DNA of 64,000 bases, taken from Nepenthes gracilis (taxonomy: Eukaryota > Streptophyta > Magnoliopsida > Caryophyllales > Nepenthaceae). The stretch is from NCBI GenBank assembly GCA_033239525.1, contig BSYO01000014.1, positions 11,640,021-11,704,020 on the forward strand, given 5' to 3'. Under the pieces are notes generated by a model. That model saw only the letters and a list, made by a program, of their open reading frames with translations, was not told the origin of the DNA and did no database searches. Position numbers and translations under genes: made by a program. This document shows positions 1-11,996 of this stretch, in pieces (within the stretch, counting starts at the first letter, position 1; each line of letters starts with the position of its first letter).

Positions 1-1906
1 CTTTATGGCTGTAACGGTCATTGGATTGATTGCTATTCTTCTATGTTCTATAACCACTAGGGTTTTCAGCAGATAAGAAAAGGATCCTGGCGCCTTCCTT
101 CATGGATGCGTATTGATTCTAGAAGCAACCATTACAACGATGGTTGCCTTCTGTGGAGAGCCCGTAATCAGGGGAAATGATTGTTGCAGCCTGAGGATGG
201 ACACGTGGACCAATTTGGGCTTGGGCTGCGTGAAGTCTTGGTCCTCTGTCAGTCTTCTGGTCACGCTCCGGTCAACGAAAGTATTGACCGTCTTGGGCCC
301 AGGTGGGCCGTCCTACTCTTGGACTTTTACTAGCTCATCAACCTTTCATATGATCAACAGTTGGCGTTGGCCATCTAACATAAATGGGTCATTGTGGATC
401 TGAATCGTTCTTCCTTTATGAGCCAACCCATTACTAGCGTACCCATCAACATTTTTAAAATATTATTATATTAATAGGATCTAAAAAATTATAAAAAATA
501 TTTTTTGATATTTTATTATTTTATAAAAATATAAAAATAAAAAATATAATAAAAATAAATTTTTAAAAGATAAAAACAAATAAAAAAGAGTGAAAAAAGA
601 AAAAAAAAAGGAAAAAAAACAAAGAAAGGGGCGCCGGTGCTTAAAACTGCAGGTGATTATCATGGATATTCCTATTTCACTTAGTGGATTTATGAATGAC
701 AAACTGCTTAAAAAGTGGCTGCGACCTGAGTTCATCGGATAAGGGAGACCTAACAATTATTTTTTCGACTATAAAAATAATTTTTTACACTGTTTTTTTT
801 TAAAAAAATCATTTTATATTTAATTTTTATATTTAATAAATAATATTTTTAAAAAAATTGTTTTTTAAAAGAATTTATATTTAAATTTTACATTTAATAA
901 ATAATATTTAAAAAAATAAATAATAACCATTTTTAAGATATTTCGATGTTAAAATGCCTATGCTCAATATAAATCCAAAGGTGAGAATGGCGCTCCGACA
1001 ATTTTGGGCATCGTATATTATCCCACTCCATATATATGGGTTTGGGGGTCCTGCTTTGCAAAATAAGATTATTCACCTCTTTTTTTAATTTTTTAATTTT
1101 TTTAAGTTAATAAAATTAAAAAAACTAAAAAAAAAAGGGGCATAAAATACTGCTTTGCAAAGTAAGATCCCTCAGGTCTTACCTACATGTATGTGCATGT
1201 ATCGTGATTTACCACTTCGTTTTTAAGTAATCTAAAATACTTTATTTATAGTCACTGCATAACTATTTGGTGCAACTTTATTTTTATATAGAAAAACCTA
1301 CAAATATTTAATTCACAAAATCTGAAAATACTGGCAGAAAGAAAGGCAAAAATGATATATTTTCCAATTTTTCAAGGCATAAATTATGTATTATAACTAA
1401 TTTACTATTTTTTAAAATTGTATATCTTAAACAGTTTCACTTTTTGTAAATATTATTAAAATTTTAACGTATTTAGTAAATATGATTTTCTTAAAAAACG
1501 AAAATTATAAATGAATAATGTAGGGTTTATGAATATCGTAAAAGAGGTGAGTAGTTTTAAACTATATGGTGACCATTAATCCAAACCGAAGCCGGATCCA
1601 CAGGGCTCGCCAGCAAAAGTTAGGGGGAGACCCTCCAACGCTGCTCCAGGGATCCAATATCTAAGAATTTAAAAAATGTCATCATAAATTTATTTTTTTT
1701 TTTTTATAATATAGGAATTTTGATAATTAAATATTTTAAAAACATTTGAAATTTTAATAGTATAAAATAAATAATATTGGTTCAAACATGATCCAATAAG
1801 GTGATGTTTTTGTCCTCCTAATGCAATGGCTCTCATATACATCTAATAATTAAGATTAAAAGATAGGTAGATAAATATTAAAGATTATACAAATTGATTA
1901 CAAAGC
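1..1906. other. Unassigned AT-rich flank, no gene recognised
   Basis: The first 450 bases are less AT-rich than what follows and hold a 96-codon open frame at 113-403 that matches no family I know and has no convincing start context. A G-box-like ACACGTGG lies near 205. From 450 to 1900 the DNA is mostly A/T runs. The low-AT part could be a promoter, a leader or a worn LTR piece; I cannot decide between these. Confidence 0.5.
1051..1168. repeat. 19-bp direct repeats around an 80-bp A/T near-palindrome
   Basis: The sequence CTGCTTTGCAAAATAAGAT at 1051-1069 recurs with one change at 1150-1168. The 80 bases between them start with CCTC plus a T-rich arm and end with an A-rich arm plus GGGG, so they could fold into a hairpin. 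It may be a tiny foldback insertion with a long target duplication, or simply a local duplication. Confidence 0.4.
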
Positions 1907-1972
1907 ACTATTCATAGGGATGGCAACGGAATGGTTTGGGACAGATTTTAGACAATCCTTACCTTGGCCCTG

Positions 1973-2641
1973 TGATGCGTCATCGACTCTAGATTGTTAT
2001 ATAGATAGGGAGCTAAGAATTGTTCGATATGTCCAACGCAGGTCTGGTCTCTGTACGCTCCTAAGAGATGATCAACAAATGTACGATCAAAGGATTACCA
2101 GGATTCACTCCCCGATATATCCTCCGATATTCAAATCAGTAACCATTCTTTGTGGAAAAAAAGAGATGATGTAAGCAAGAATGCTTATAAAAATAATTTT
2201 ATAATGTGTGCTTAGTAGAAAGCGTCTTAATAAATGACAGAGAGTATGCGCTTAAAGCGTCTTAAGATTATTTTTTTATTAGCTTTATTGTTGAGTATCG
2301 TCCCCTTTTCATATTGAGAAAGAACATTTATACAGAAATAAGAGGCGATTGACTTTTTCTACCAACCGCTTAAGGAACCGTCCGGATAGATAAGAAGATG
2401 TTGTTCTGCCGGCGGTTCCTAACTGACAACCGAGTCCATTGAACCATATAAGAGATGAGAGTTGTCTATTTTGATTGGTTAGAGTCAGTTTCGTCTTTAT
2501 TCAAGAGGTAAATTACTCGAATAGAACCGACGGGTTCACGTATCGACTTTAGGTTATATGGGCTGATTGAGTCTCTATTTTATTATGGGCTGAATCCTTT
2601 GACGAGCTTTACTCTTGGACCATTCGCAACTATACCAATCA
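1973..2641 (-). repeat. 3' LTR of the Tat element
   Basis: It aligns along its length with 13568-14257. Read on the plus strand it starts TGATGCG and ends CCAATCA, giving TG..CA ends on either strand. Shared landmarks include the AGTAGAAAGCG block near 2216 and the TATGGGCTGAATCC block near 2584. It abuts the CCCTG duplication on its outer side. Confidence 0.9.
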
Positions 2642-2652
2642 CTAACCCCCAT
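2642..2652 (-). other. Polypurine tract of the Tat element
   Basis: The minus strand reads ATGGGGGTTAG immediately inside the 3' LTR. This is the position and composition expected for the plus-strand primer of an LTR retrotransposon. It is two bases short of a pure purine run, in keeping with a decayed copy. Confidence 0.7.
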
Positions 2653-3189
2653 ACCAGGAGGCTTAAAATTTAGCTTTCCGGTATAATCCCGAGGATAATC
2701 GGTTGTCCAAACTCATACTCTTAGATCGAAGGACTTCGTTGGCTAGCTAGACGAAGACTCTCAGTCCAATGAGTTTCATTGAATGTCCATACAAGGGATC
2801 CTAATCCGACAGATTTCATCTGTGCCGTCAACATCAGCATTAAATGCGAGTTTCTTTGTGTCACATGCCGTTCTCGAAATTATACCAGTCATCATTATTG
2901 ATTTTGGATGATTGATGTGCTACACAACCCACAGGGCGTTGACACGTATCGCCGTCATGATGAGACACATTTTTTTAAATTTTCCTCCTACGGTGTTATT
3001 TCGACTTAAAGGGCTTTACTTTAAATAGTTTGAAATCATTCATTTCCACACTTTTTTGAAACCTTTTTGCTCTTTACTCTCCTCGGTCCCCTTTCATCTT
3101 CTTTCTCCTTTCAAACTGTCACAATTTTCCCTAATGGCTCTTATAATGACATATAGTCAGTTCTCATAACAGCCAATGTCGACTACCTT

Positions 3190-5047
3190 CGTACTCGGTA
3201 TAAAATTTCATACTCGGTATATCTTTTGCATGGAGTGGGTGGCATAGTTTATTCACCACCAGAGGGATATATCACTGTATACGAGACTCATCTCAAGGGA
3301 GGCCTTCGTTATCTAATGGCACCAGAGTTGTACAAAATTATGACGGCTCTCCATATTTCGATTGCAAGATTGCAACCCAACCCTGTTAGGTATTTAGTAT
3401 CTATGTGTATTTTTGTTCGTACTCATGGCTTAGTGTTGGACATCAAGGTCGTAAAAGTTATTTTTATATTTTATCATGGAGTAGATTAGATCTCGATCTC
3501 TTCTCGTCCTAAGTTTGTGTTGAGTGGGAAAAATCCTAACTCAACCAAAAGATGGAAAGATCGATTCTTCTTCTTGGCGACTCCCACAAAATGGGAGCTC
3601 TCCAATGAGTGGGGCCAAATTTCTACATCTTTCAATACTGAGGTGCTAGAGTACGAGGAGTCGGCTAAGGCATTGACAAATCTTATTAAGAAAAAAGTGG
3701 GCTCCTTCAATGAAAATGAGAAGGACCGATGGTTGCTAGTTGAGTCTCTAGCTCAGGCCAAATGGGGGCCTCTATTGGAGGGGTCAAACGCGCCTCCAAC
3801 ACCGTTGGTTTTTAAACAAAAGTTGAAGAGAAAATAAAGGCCTCCATAAATAAGGGAGCCTTCAGCCCAAGCGCTCGAGTACAAAGAGGCATCGGCCGGG
3901 TCCTCCTTCGATGACGAAGCCACCATTGATCAACTTGTTAGGAGAAAGAGGCTATCGGTGAGGATGGACCCAAATCCTACTTCCTTGGCCCAAACGTCTT
4001 GGGCCGTCGGACCAAATGAAGGCTATGAGCCTTCGGAATCTACTACAATGGGTGATATTGAGGCTAGAGCCGAAAACATTCATATTCTAGCTCCAACACT
4101 TACGTCATATGGTATATTGATCGCTCTGTCATCTCTATCCGTTGAGTCCCTACCTGATCTTCCTGCTAGCTTCACCGAGGGTACTTCTTGGATTAATAAA
4201 ACTTGGTTTGGGAGGCCGAAGAGATGCCTCAAGTCGAGTTTCTAGAGACCAACATCCCAGAGGTGGTCATCCCGAAACTTCCTGTTGAGGCTGCCGAGGT
4301 ACCTTCTTCTAAACCCTCAACATCCAAGACTAGAGATGAAAATGAGTCTGAAGGACGAGCATAGGTGGCAGACATGTCATGCCTGGAGGCCTTCACTTCC
4401 GTGGTTGAGGGGGAAGCAGCATCCGAGGCAGCAGTCGAAACATCTGGTCCCATGCCCCTAGCGGTTAAGGCCTAGGAGGATATTTTTGCTGGAGGAATTA
4501 GTGAGACAGTTGAAGTAGCCGCTGCAGAGCCCTCAGAACTAGAGATCCAAGAGGTTTTGGAGGTTCCTACGAGTGATACTCACACAGGGAGCTCGTCTTT
4601 CTTCGATGAATTGGCTGAACCTCTCATTAATTCCTTTATTATTTATTTTACAATTTGTAACTTGTTTTTCTCTTGCAGCTTCAAGAGTTGATTCATTGTC
4701 TCGCCTCTACTGCCGAACGCCTATCTTATAATTACATTGAGAAAGAGAAGTTATTGGCCTAGGAGGAGTGTATTTTCCGTCTCGAATACGAGTTGTCTAA
4801 GACGAAGCAGAAATATGCTCTCCTCTGTGACCAAAATTTCAGGCTAGAAAGTGAGCTTTGGACATCCATCAGTCCGAATGGCATCAGGTAGGTGATGGAG
4901 CATAAGTATTGGGATAGTTTCGGCCTTTGCCTATAGATCATCAAGATGGTGGCTCCTAACATTTCTATTTCCATATTCCATCCAAGGAACACCAACATTC
5001 GATACAGATCAGATGTGTTGTACCATCCCAGAGACGATGTGGAGTCT
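3190..5047 (+). pseudogene. Antisense extra ORF of the Tat element (putative gypsy-type transposon domain family)
   Basis: This stretch is coding-like on the strand opposite to gag-pol. Open pieces lie at 3226-3489, 3517-3837 and 3958-4245. The first contains PPEGYITVYETHLKGGLRY and a segment rich in histidine, leucine and proline. The second contains KRWKDRFFFLATPTKWEL. Both fit the Pfam family called putative gypsy type transposon (PF04195), which I know as the antisense ORF of Tat elements. Downstream sequence is acidic and serine-rich. A T-rich stretch ending TCTTGCAG at 4678 looks like a 3' splice site, and the codons after it are charged and heptad-like, consistent with a coiled coil. 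Stops and shifts break the frame. Its function is unknown. Confidence 0.65.
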
Positions 5048-5966
5048 TGAAAACCTTTGCCGGAGACCTCATAACCTCATGATGATGCTCCTCCAGAGTA
5101 AATATATATATGTATATTATTTATCTTGTACTTGTAACATTTTTATAAAGGAATAAAATGAATTTTTTACAATTGTAGCTGTCTTCTTTCTCTCTCTCTT
5201 TGTTATTTATACATATATATATACATACATATATATAAGCTAGCGGGGCTTTATTGACTTAAATGTCGGGCACTTGAAATGACTTAAGTCTTTGTCCACA
5301 CATGACTTATGTCACTCGAACATACCAAAGGGTATCAGAATTTTAGTGTATCTAACTTAAGTTTTTTAGACCATGGTTAGCGAACAATACTATCTCTTTT
5401 AACTTGAGGTCTTTACATTTATACTTTCAGAAAACCCTCTAAATTTTTAGGCTTCAGCCTCATGAAGGTCACTTGGTTCCATAACCAAGTTTTACAATCC
5501 GACTTCGTTAGGGCTACTTGATAATATGACCGAGTTTTATTGACCTCTAAGTGGTGGTTCAAAGGGTAGGTGAATAGACCTTACCTGACTTAGGAGTAAT
5601 CTAGGTCGTGCAATTTTATAAAATGATAAATGAGTATTTACATGAAGAATAAATAATTATTTTATTAATAAAATGTAACAGATTTTACAAGCAATCCAGA
5701 TGATACAAACTAATCTTATCTAGCTGCACGTATATTTATTGATAATATTTTTTGAAGTGAGAGGCATTCCATATTCGAGAGACAAGTTTGCCATTCTGGG
5801 TATGTAACTTATACTCTTCGTTTCGGAGAATGGCCAAGACTAGGAAAAGCCCCTTTCAATTAGATGAGAACTTGTTCCAATCGGCATTCTTGCTGGTAGC
5901 TTCAATATTTCGTAAGACTAAGTCTCCTACTTTAAATTGGCGTGCTCTCACTTTTTTTTTATAATA
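5048..5966. other. Non-coding 3' region of the Tat element between antisense ORF and integrase
   Basis: The sequence includes a pyrimidine-rich run and alternating TA/CATA simple sequence near 5180-5240. I see no recognisable protein motif on either strand, apart from short degenerate sequence at the integrase end. Confidence 0.5.
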
Positions 5967-6968
5967 TCAAGCAATTTGTTGTTGATAAGCTACCATCTGA
6001 TATTGTGTCATGTCACGAGTCTCTTCAAGTAGATCAAGGTTTTCCTTGAGCCTTTGAGAATAATTAGGTGAATCAAAATATTTGACTCGGAGATTGGGTA
6101 GTCCGACTTCTATTGGAATTACAGCCTCGGTCCCATAACATAGGATAAAGGGCCTCTCACGGGTCAGCTCTCTAGGCGTCGTCCTATAGGACCATAATAC
6201 AAATGGCAACTCATCCACCCATGATCCTCTAGCACTTTCAAGCTTAGCTTTTAAACCATGTAGTAATGTGCGATTGATAACCTCCACTTATCCGTTGGTT
6301 TGTGGGTAAGAAATTGAGGTGTGAACCAACCTTATCTTCAGGATAGTACAATATTTTGTAAACCGTTTACTAGTGAACTAGGTCCCATTATCGGTCACTA
6401 TGATTTCAAAAATGCCAAATCTACATATAATGCTCCAATGGACAAACTCCGTTACATTGTACTCAGTGATCCAACCCATTAGGATAGCCTCGACCCACTT
6501 AGTGAAATAGTCGATCCTGACGATCAAAAACTTTCTTTATTCGGACACAATTGGAAGAGGTTTGAGGATATTGAGCCCTCATTGTGCAAACGGTCAAAGC
6601 AACTGCAGGACTTGGAGCTTTGTATGTGGTAGATGGGTGAGGTTCCCATGGTTCTGGCAATTCTTATATTTTTGTACAAAGTTCATGGTGTTATACTTCA
6701 TGGTGGACCAGTAGTAACCTTACCGAATGAGACTGAAAGGGAGGTTCTTGCCCCTAATATGGGATCCGTAAATGTCGAGGTGTACCTCTCCCAACACATA
6801 CTCAGCCTCTTCTGGCTTGAAACACCATAAGTTTGGGATGGAGCACTCACGTCGGTACAACTTTTCATCCATGATAGTATAGTAGTCTACTATATTTTTC
6901 ATGTGCTTGGCCTCATCCAAGCTCTCTAATAACATGCCATCAGACAAATATCTCATGTAGGGAGTCAT
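5967..6968 (-). pseudogene. Integrase domain of Tat pol, broken
   Basis: The N-terminal part (6720-6968) has the run-up to a zinc-binding domain, including LYRRECSIPNLWCF and a later H residue. The core, 6360-6500 in broken frame, contains WVEAILMGWITEYNVTEF and a VTDNGT active-site segment. The C-terminal open part, 5967-6287, contains the motif LPFVLWSYRTTPRE, typical of the last catalytic-core helix in Ty3/gypsy integrases, then GLPNLRVKYF. The enzyme would insert the cDNA into the genome. Several stops and shifts separate these segments, so the product cannot be functional. Confidence 0.85.
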
Positions 6969-7570
6969 CCAACTCCCCGTATTGGCTATCTATATTATCT
7001 CTGACTTCGGATCATCTATGCTGAGAATTTCGAGGACTTCACACATTCCTTGCGCATACTGCTCAAGGTCCCCGATTGCTACGGCCCTTACTAATCGGTT
7101 TACTTTCCCATTCTCTTACCTTGGGATGTGGATCATCTCCACACTATCAAATGCTGAAATCAAGTCTCGAACTTTGAAGATATACTTGAAAAGCTGTAGG
7201 TTGAAAGTCTCAAAATTTTCTCGAACCTAATTGACAAGCTGTTTCTAGTCACTGTAAGCGATCAGGTTCTTAGCCGAGTACTCTTTGGCAAATCTAAGTC
7301 CGACAAGTAATGCCTCATACTCTATGACATTATTGGTCACCGAAAATTTGAGAGTTCTTAAATACTTTATTTTTTATCCATCAGAAGTTCTCAGGACCAT
7401 GCCGACACCACAGCCTATTTGTATTAAAGATCCATCCATGTGTAAGGTCTATGTAGTAGTCATTTGCTAACCATTGGTCTCAACAAGGTCAAGGGTTTCC
7501 AAAGATGGGGGTCATTATTTCAACAATGAAGTCCACCAGGGCCTGGCCTTTTAGGGCCGGTCTCGATCAT
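6969..7570 (-). pseudogene. Second (archaeal-type) RNase H domain of Tat pol, broken
   Basis: The minus strand around 7250-7350 encodes VTNNVIEYEALLVGLRFAKE followed by IAYSD. This is the NN..EYEAL..GL signature of the extra RNase H that Tat elements carry beside the usual gypsy one. It lies between the usual RNase H remnant and the integrase, as expected. Frame breaks are present. Confidence 0.7.
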
Positions 7571-8950
7571 AGCTCCATGTCAAACTCACCTAACTCAATC
7601 ACCCACTTGACCAATCGTTCTAATATGTTCGGCTTTTATAAGATTTCTTTTAGCGGTTGGTATGTCAGAATGATAATTTTGTGTGCCAAAAAATAAAGAT
7701 GAAATTTTTGGGTAGAATATACAAGTGCCAGAGCCATTCTTTCTGCATGAGAATAACGGGTCTTTGAGTCGATCAAGACCTTGCTAAATAATATAAGGCC
7801 GCTACCCGTCGGACTGTTGTCCAATGAAAACAGAGCTCATGGTGGTATCAGTTACTATAAGATACAAAACAACTCCTTGCCTTCTTGAGGGGAAGTAAGA
7901 AGTGGTGGGTTCGAGAGATACTCATTGAGTTCTCAGAACGCAACTTCACAGTCGATCGTCCATTGGAATGGGGCGGCCTTGTCCCCTTAAGGCTTTAAAA
8001 AAAGGCAAGTACTTATCTGTTGACTTCGCCAAGAAACGGGAGAGCATTGCCAGCCTCTCAGTGAGCTTCTAAACTTCTTTCACAGTCCAAGGTGGGTGCA
8101 GGTCGAGGATAGTCTTAATTTTTTCAAGGTTTGCTTCAATCCCTTGATATGAGACTATGAAACCCAAAAATTTTCCTAGGTCACTCCAAACGTACACTTT
8201 ATTGAATTGAGCTTCATTTGGTTTGTCTAGAAGACATTGAATGCCTCGTCTAGATCATGAATATGGTCATTAGTCACTCAACTTTTGACGAGTGTGTCGT
8301 CCACATACACTTCCATATTTCATTTGATTTAGGTTTCGAACATCTTGTTGATAAGCCATTCGTAGGTGGCACCGGCATTCTTTATTCTGAATGGCATAAC
8401 TTTATAACAGTATAACCCTTGGTTGGTTATGAACAACGCATGCTCCTCGTCTTTTGGGCTCATTCAAATCTGATTATAGCCCAATTATGTGTCCATGAAG
8501 CTCAATAGTTCATGTCCAAATGTTAAGTCTACAAGCAGATCAATCTTCGGTAATGAAAAGCTATCCTTAAGACATGCTGTATTTACATCAGTGAACTTGA
8601 CACATGTTTTTCACTTCCCATTACTTTTGTTGACCAGGACCATGTTAGATAACTAGAGTGGAAATTATACCTCCCTGATGAATCCAGTATCGAGCCATTT
8701 TTTTACCTCTTCATGAATAGTAACAAGTTTCTAAACCAAATGATTCCTTTATTTCTGCCGAATAGGTTTATGATTGGGATCTAGGTCCAACTTATGGACT
8801 ATTACTCCAGTTAGCATTATTGGCATGTCACTAGGTGTCCAAACAAAAACTTCAGAATTTGATTAGAGAAACCTAATAAGCTGATTTTTGAAGGGTTCCT
8901 GTAGAGAACTTCCTATTTGAACGTACTTCTCTAGATCACTAGGATCCAAA
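7571..8950 (-). pseudogene. Reverse transcriptase and gypsy RNase H region of Tat pol, broken
   Basis: The catalytic motif YVDD is encoded on the minus strand at 8296-8307, preceded by MEV and followed by TLVKS, as in Tat RT. The RNase H/tether remnant (7636-7824) contains YSHAERMALALVYSTQKF and ILTYQPLKEIL. Together these would copy the RNA template and degrade the RNA strand. Stops are frequent, so only fragments are open. Confidence 0.82.
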
Positions 8951-9639
8951 GGGATCTACTCTATAAATTCTCCAGATTGGGCTTGTAACAAAGTGGTCTC
9001 GTCACATAAGTCAAAGTCATCTATTGGTTGGTCAAGGTTGTCTAAGTGATTTGGGACAACTAACATGTCCGTCCGATCATTTGATCACCAAGAACTTCTC
9101 CTACACCAAACGGAGTGGGGAAATTTATTTTTAAATGTGGGGTCGAGGTTATTGATCCAAAAGCGGTTAGGTAGGGATGTCTAAGGATGGCGTTATAGAC
9201 CGAAGGAAAGTCTACTACCAATAAAGAAAGTATCTTAGAGGCAATCCTCGAGTAAATCCCCAGTGTACCTTCCAGGTGGACGATCCCTTGAACGGGTACT
9301 AGTTCATTATCTAGGCCCAATAGAGGTCCTTTGGTGGGTTTTATCTGACTTTTTTTTAAACCCAATTTAAAATACGCATCAAGATAAAGTAAATTTCTAG
9401 AACTTTCATTATCAACATATACTCGTTTCAACTGGTAGTCTATTTTACCATCAGAGGCAAACGCAGATACTTTTTTTTTGGTAAGTAAGTAAAAATTTAA
9501 TTAAAATAATAGAATTTACAAACAATTTCTATGTGCTTTCTCTAAGTATTTTGCTAACTTGGATTAAGAATATAGAAACTTGGGTGTCCCCCAAGCTCTA
9601 TGGAACAAATCATGAAAGCAAGAAGAAATACAAAAGGAA

Positions 9640-10070
9640 AAGAAACCTTTCCAACATTGTCCATGGACAATTCCACACTTTGACATCCTTGGCCATTTCG
9701 CAATTGTCCTCGGTCTATCCATCCATATCAGCATTAGCATGCTATCTCCAAAAACCCCGAATCCCCTAAATCTGGAATTAAGCCTGGTGACATCCCTTTC
9801 CAGCACTGTCCTCGGACAATTCCACACTTTGATATCCTCGGCCATTTCTGCAATGTCCTCAGCCTATCCATCCATATCAGCAGCATGCTTACTCGGACAT
9901 TTGCTACGCCCCTACCAGAAAGTCTTGTAGAACCTGGCGTCTGCACCATCTTATCCAGCACTATCCTCAAACATTTCCAATTTTTGACGTCCTCGTTCAT
10001 ATCTCAGCTATATAGCACCTCGGCCATATCTCTGCACCATACGGCCCTTTTGCACCTTCATATAGCAGCT
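9640..10070 (-). repeat. Three-copy tandem repeat of about 150 bp in the LINE 3' region
   Basis: The block CCACACTTTGACATCC at 9671, its near-copy at about 9821 and a weaker copy at about 9976 mark a period near 150 bp. The associated block CTATCCATCCATATCAGCA recurs in the first two copies. It lies between the zinc-binding coding region and the poly(A). Confidence 0.7.
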
Positions 10071-10453
10071 TGGCAGTTTTGCATTTTGGCTAATTAACCG
10101 CATGGCCATTAAGCACCTCAATTATTAGCACTACGTCCATTGGCTTTACCTCGGACATATTATCCACTTCGTCTGCCTATTAATTGTACACTCCATCTGG
10201 TCATGATGGACCTGTTGCTATGATTCTGGTCTATGGACATTATTTTAAGCTTCCGACGTATAGCAGATGAGATCAGTTTTGCCACTTGGGATTCATCCTA
10301 CATTGCCGATTTATTGAAAGTCCGTTGGTTTTGCTCTCGCCAAATGAAGTAAACAAATGCAGCTAGGGTGAGACGGAAAGAGTATGCTTTGAGGTTCTTT
10401 CCTTTCCATTGGTTTGCTGCCCAGATAATGTTAGATTGCCAATCATTATATGA

Positions 10454-11800
10454 TCAGCAAATCCCAGCTTGCCAGCGCATCATCCTCCACACTTCAGATG
10501 AAATAGGGTAGGAAAAGAAAATATACTCATGACTTTCTCTTCCATGGTTACACAAGATGCAAGTTGACGGTTGATGAATGAATGAGCTAATTCGATCCAG
10601 GGTGCTAAGTCTTTGGCGCATAACCAGCCACAGGGTAAAAGTATAAGCTAAAATATAATTTGGGCCCCAAACTAGAGCATACCACTTCACAGTTTCTTTA
10701 GTATTCTGGAAAATAATGTATGCTGATTTTACCGTAAAACCCCCAGAATGGCTGTTACTCCATTTAATTACATCTCTACAAGTGGTATCAGGGCTGCATT
10801 TCGGCATGTGTTCCATGATGTCAACAACATCCATCTCAAAATGATTTGGCCATTGCCATTTACCTAGATGGATGATCTCCCTGACTTTTGCATCCTCGGG
10901 TAAGCTAGTAACACATCTCAGTCTCTCAGAGTAGCGATGACAAAGTGGACCAAATTGATGCCAATTGTCTGTCCATAGGAATTTTTTCTCACCATTACCA
11001 ATATGGTGGTATATCTTGGAGCGTAGGACCTGACAAAGCTTCATGAGTTTCTTCCAACACCAAGTTGTTGAGTCCAGAACTTTAATCGTCCAAATATAGC
11101 AATCTTTTATACAATAAGCATAACATCAAGCCGACCAAACAGAATCCGGATCTTTGGTGACAATCCCCCAAAATAGTCCACAGATGAAAGCTTTATTGGC
11201 GGCAATGAGGTTTTTTATACCCAATCCACCCTCCTCTTTTGCTGTGCAAACATGCCCCCATGCAACTTTAGCAACAAACTTTCCATCAATGGAGCCATAC
11301 CATAGAAAACATCTGATATATCCCTCTATCATCTTCTATATCATTTTCAGTAAGATAAAAATGGATGCCCAGTATGAATGAAGCGTAGATAGAATGGATG
11401 AGATCAGCTGAAGCCTCCCACCAAAAGAGGGCCACCTATTCTTCCACGAATTAACTCTCTTAAGTACTCTATCCAGCAGCGGTTGGCAGTCTTTTACTGA
11501 GAGCCAAGTGGTAATGAGAGGGACGCCCAAGTATCTCACTGGGAGTTTGTCCCATTTATAACCCATGATGTTTTGAATATCCTGACATATGTTCTCATTT
11601 TCAGAGCATATAAAAATTTTGCTTTTATCTCTGTTTGTCACCAGGACGGAGAGATTTTTAAATTCCTTAAGGCAGTCTTGGATAATAGTAACAGAGTTAG
11701 GGTCAGCCTTAGAGAACAGAAGAAGGTTATCAGCAAAACCTAGCATTACCATCCTCATTCTTTCACACCTCCAATGATATTTGAAATTACTATGACGCCA
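10454..11800 (-). pseudogene. LINE reverse transcriptase C-terminal half and zf-RVT domain, broken
   Basis: The first piece (11336-11800) holds the RT active site as GFADN at 11726-11737 (usual form FADD), followed by VTNRDKSKIF and YLGVPLIT, both classic plant LINE RT motifs. The second (11126-11332) has KVAWGHVC and EGGLGIKNL. The third (10454-11044) is the zf-RVT region with CILCNHGRESHEYIFF, where the following cysteine is replaced by serine. The catalytic D to N change and the frame breaks make it inactive. The upstream endonuclease is missing. Confidence 0.88.
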
Positions 11801-11996
11801 GGCTAACGAGTGCAGACACAATCAAGGGATCAAAATGAAGAGATGATACATGAGTCATATCTTTATTATTAAAACTAATGACATCATCTCTAACTCTTAC
11901 CCTTAGCCTCTTGTGGCCGACGGCCATACTTAGACTATCCGAGGTGTTGTTCTGTGCTAGCCATGTCGTAACCATGCCAACGACCCCAATTGCCAC

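Larger units (their letters stand above)
9471..11810 (-). mobile_element. 5'-truncated LINE (non-LTR retrotransposon)
   Basis: The minus-strand 3' end is a short poly(A), seen as T's at 9471-9479, preceded by the signature ACTTACTTACC. The candidate target duplication is CGCAGATAC (9462-9470) against TGCAGACAC (11811-11819), 7 of 9 matching, so the insertion is not recent. Coding remnants of RT and the C-terminal zinc-binding region are present. The 5' end falls inside the RT domain, a typical truncation. The 3' region carries a tandem repeat. Confidence 0.88.
9060..11996 (-). pseudogene. Aspartic protease region of Tat pol, interrupted by a LINE
   Basis: The protease-region coding sequence lies on both sides of the LINE: 11811-11996 (upstream on the minus strand) and 9060-9470. 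The downstream open piece includes VYVDNESSRNLLYLDAYFKL, where DNESS stands in for the D-S/T-G type active site, usually VDNGSS in this lineage. The upstream piece contains the ISFNNKDMTHV and HFDPLIVSA segments that normally precede it. The reading resumes in register across the inserted LINE and its duplicated target, so protease coding was intact here before the LINE arrived. Confidence 0.8.

Noticed and set aside
113..403. 96-codon open frame near the window start
   Set aside because: No domain, no start context and no continuation; kept only as part of the unassigned flank.
3486..3710. Minus-strand frame opposite the antisense ORF
   Set aside because: It is a shadow of the better supported plus-strand frame containing KRWKDRFFF.
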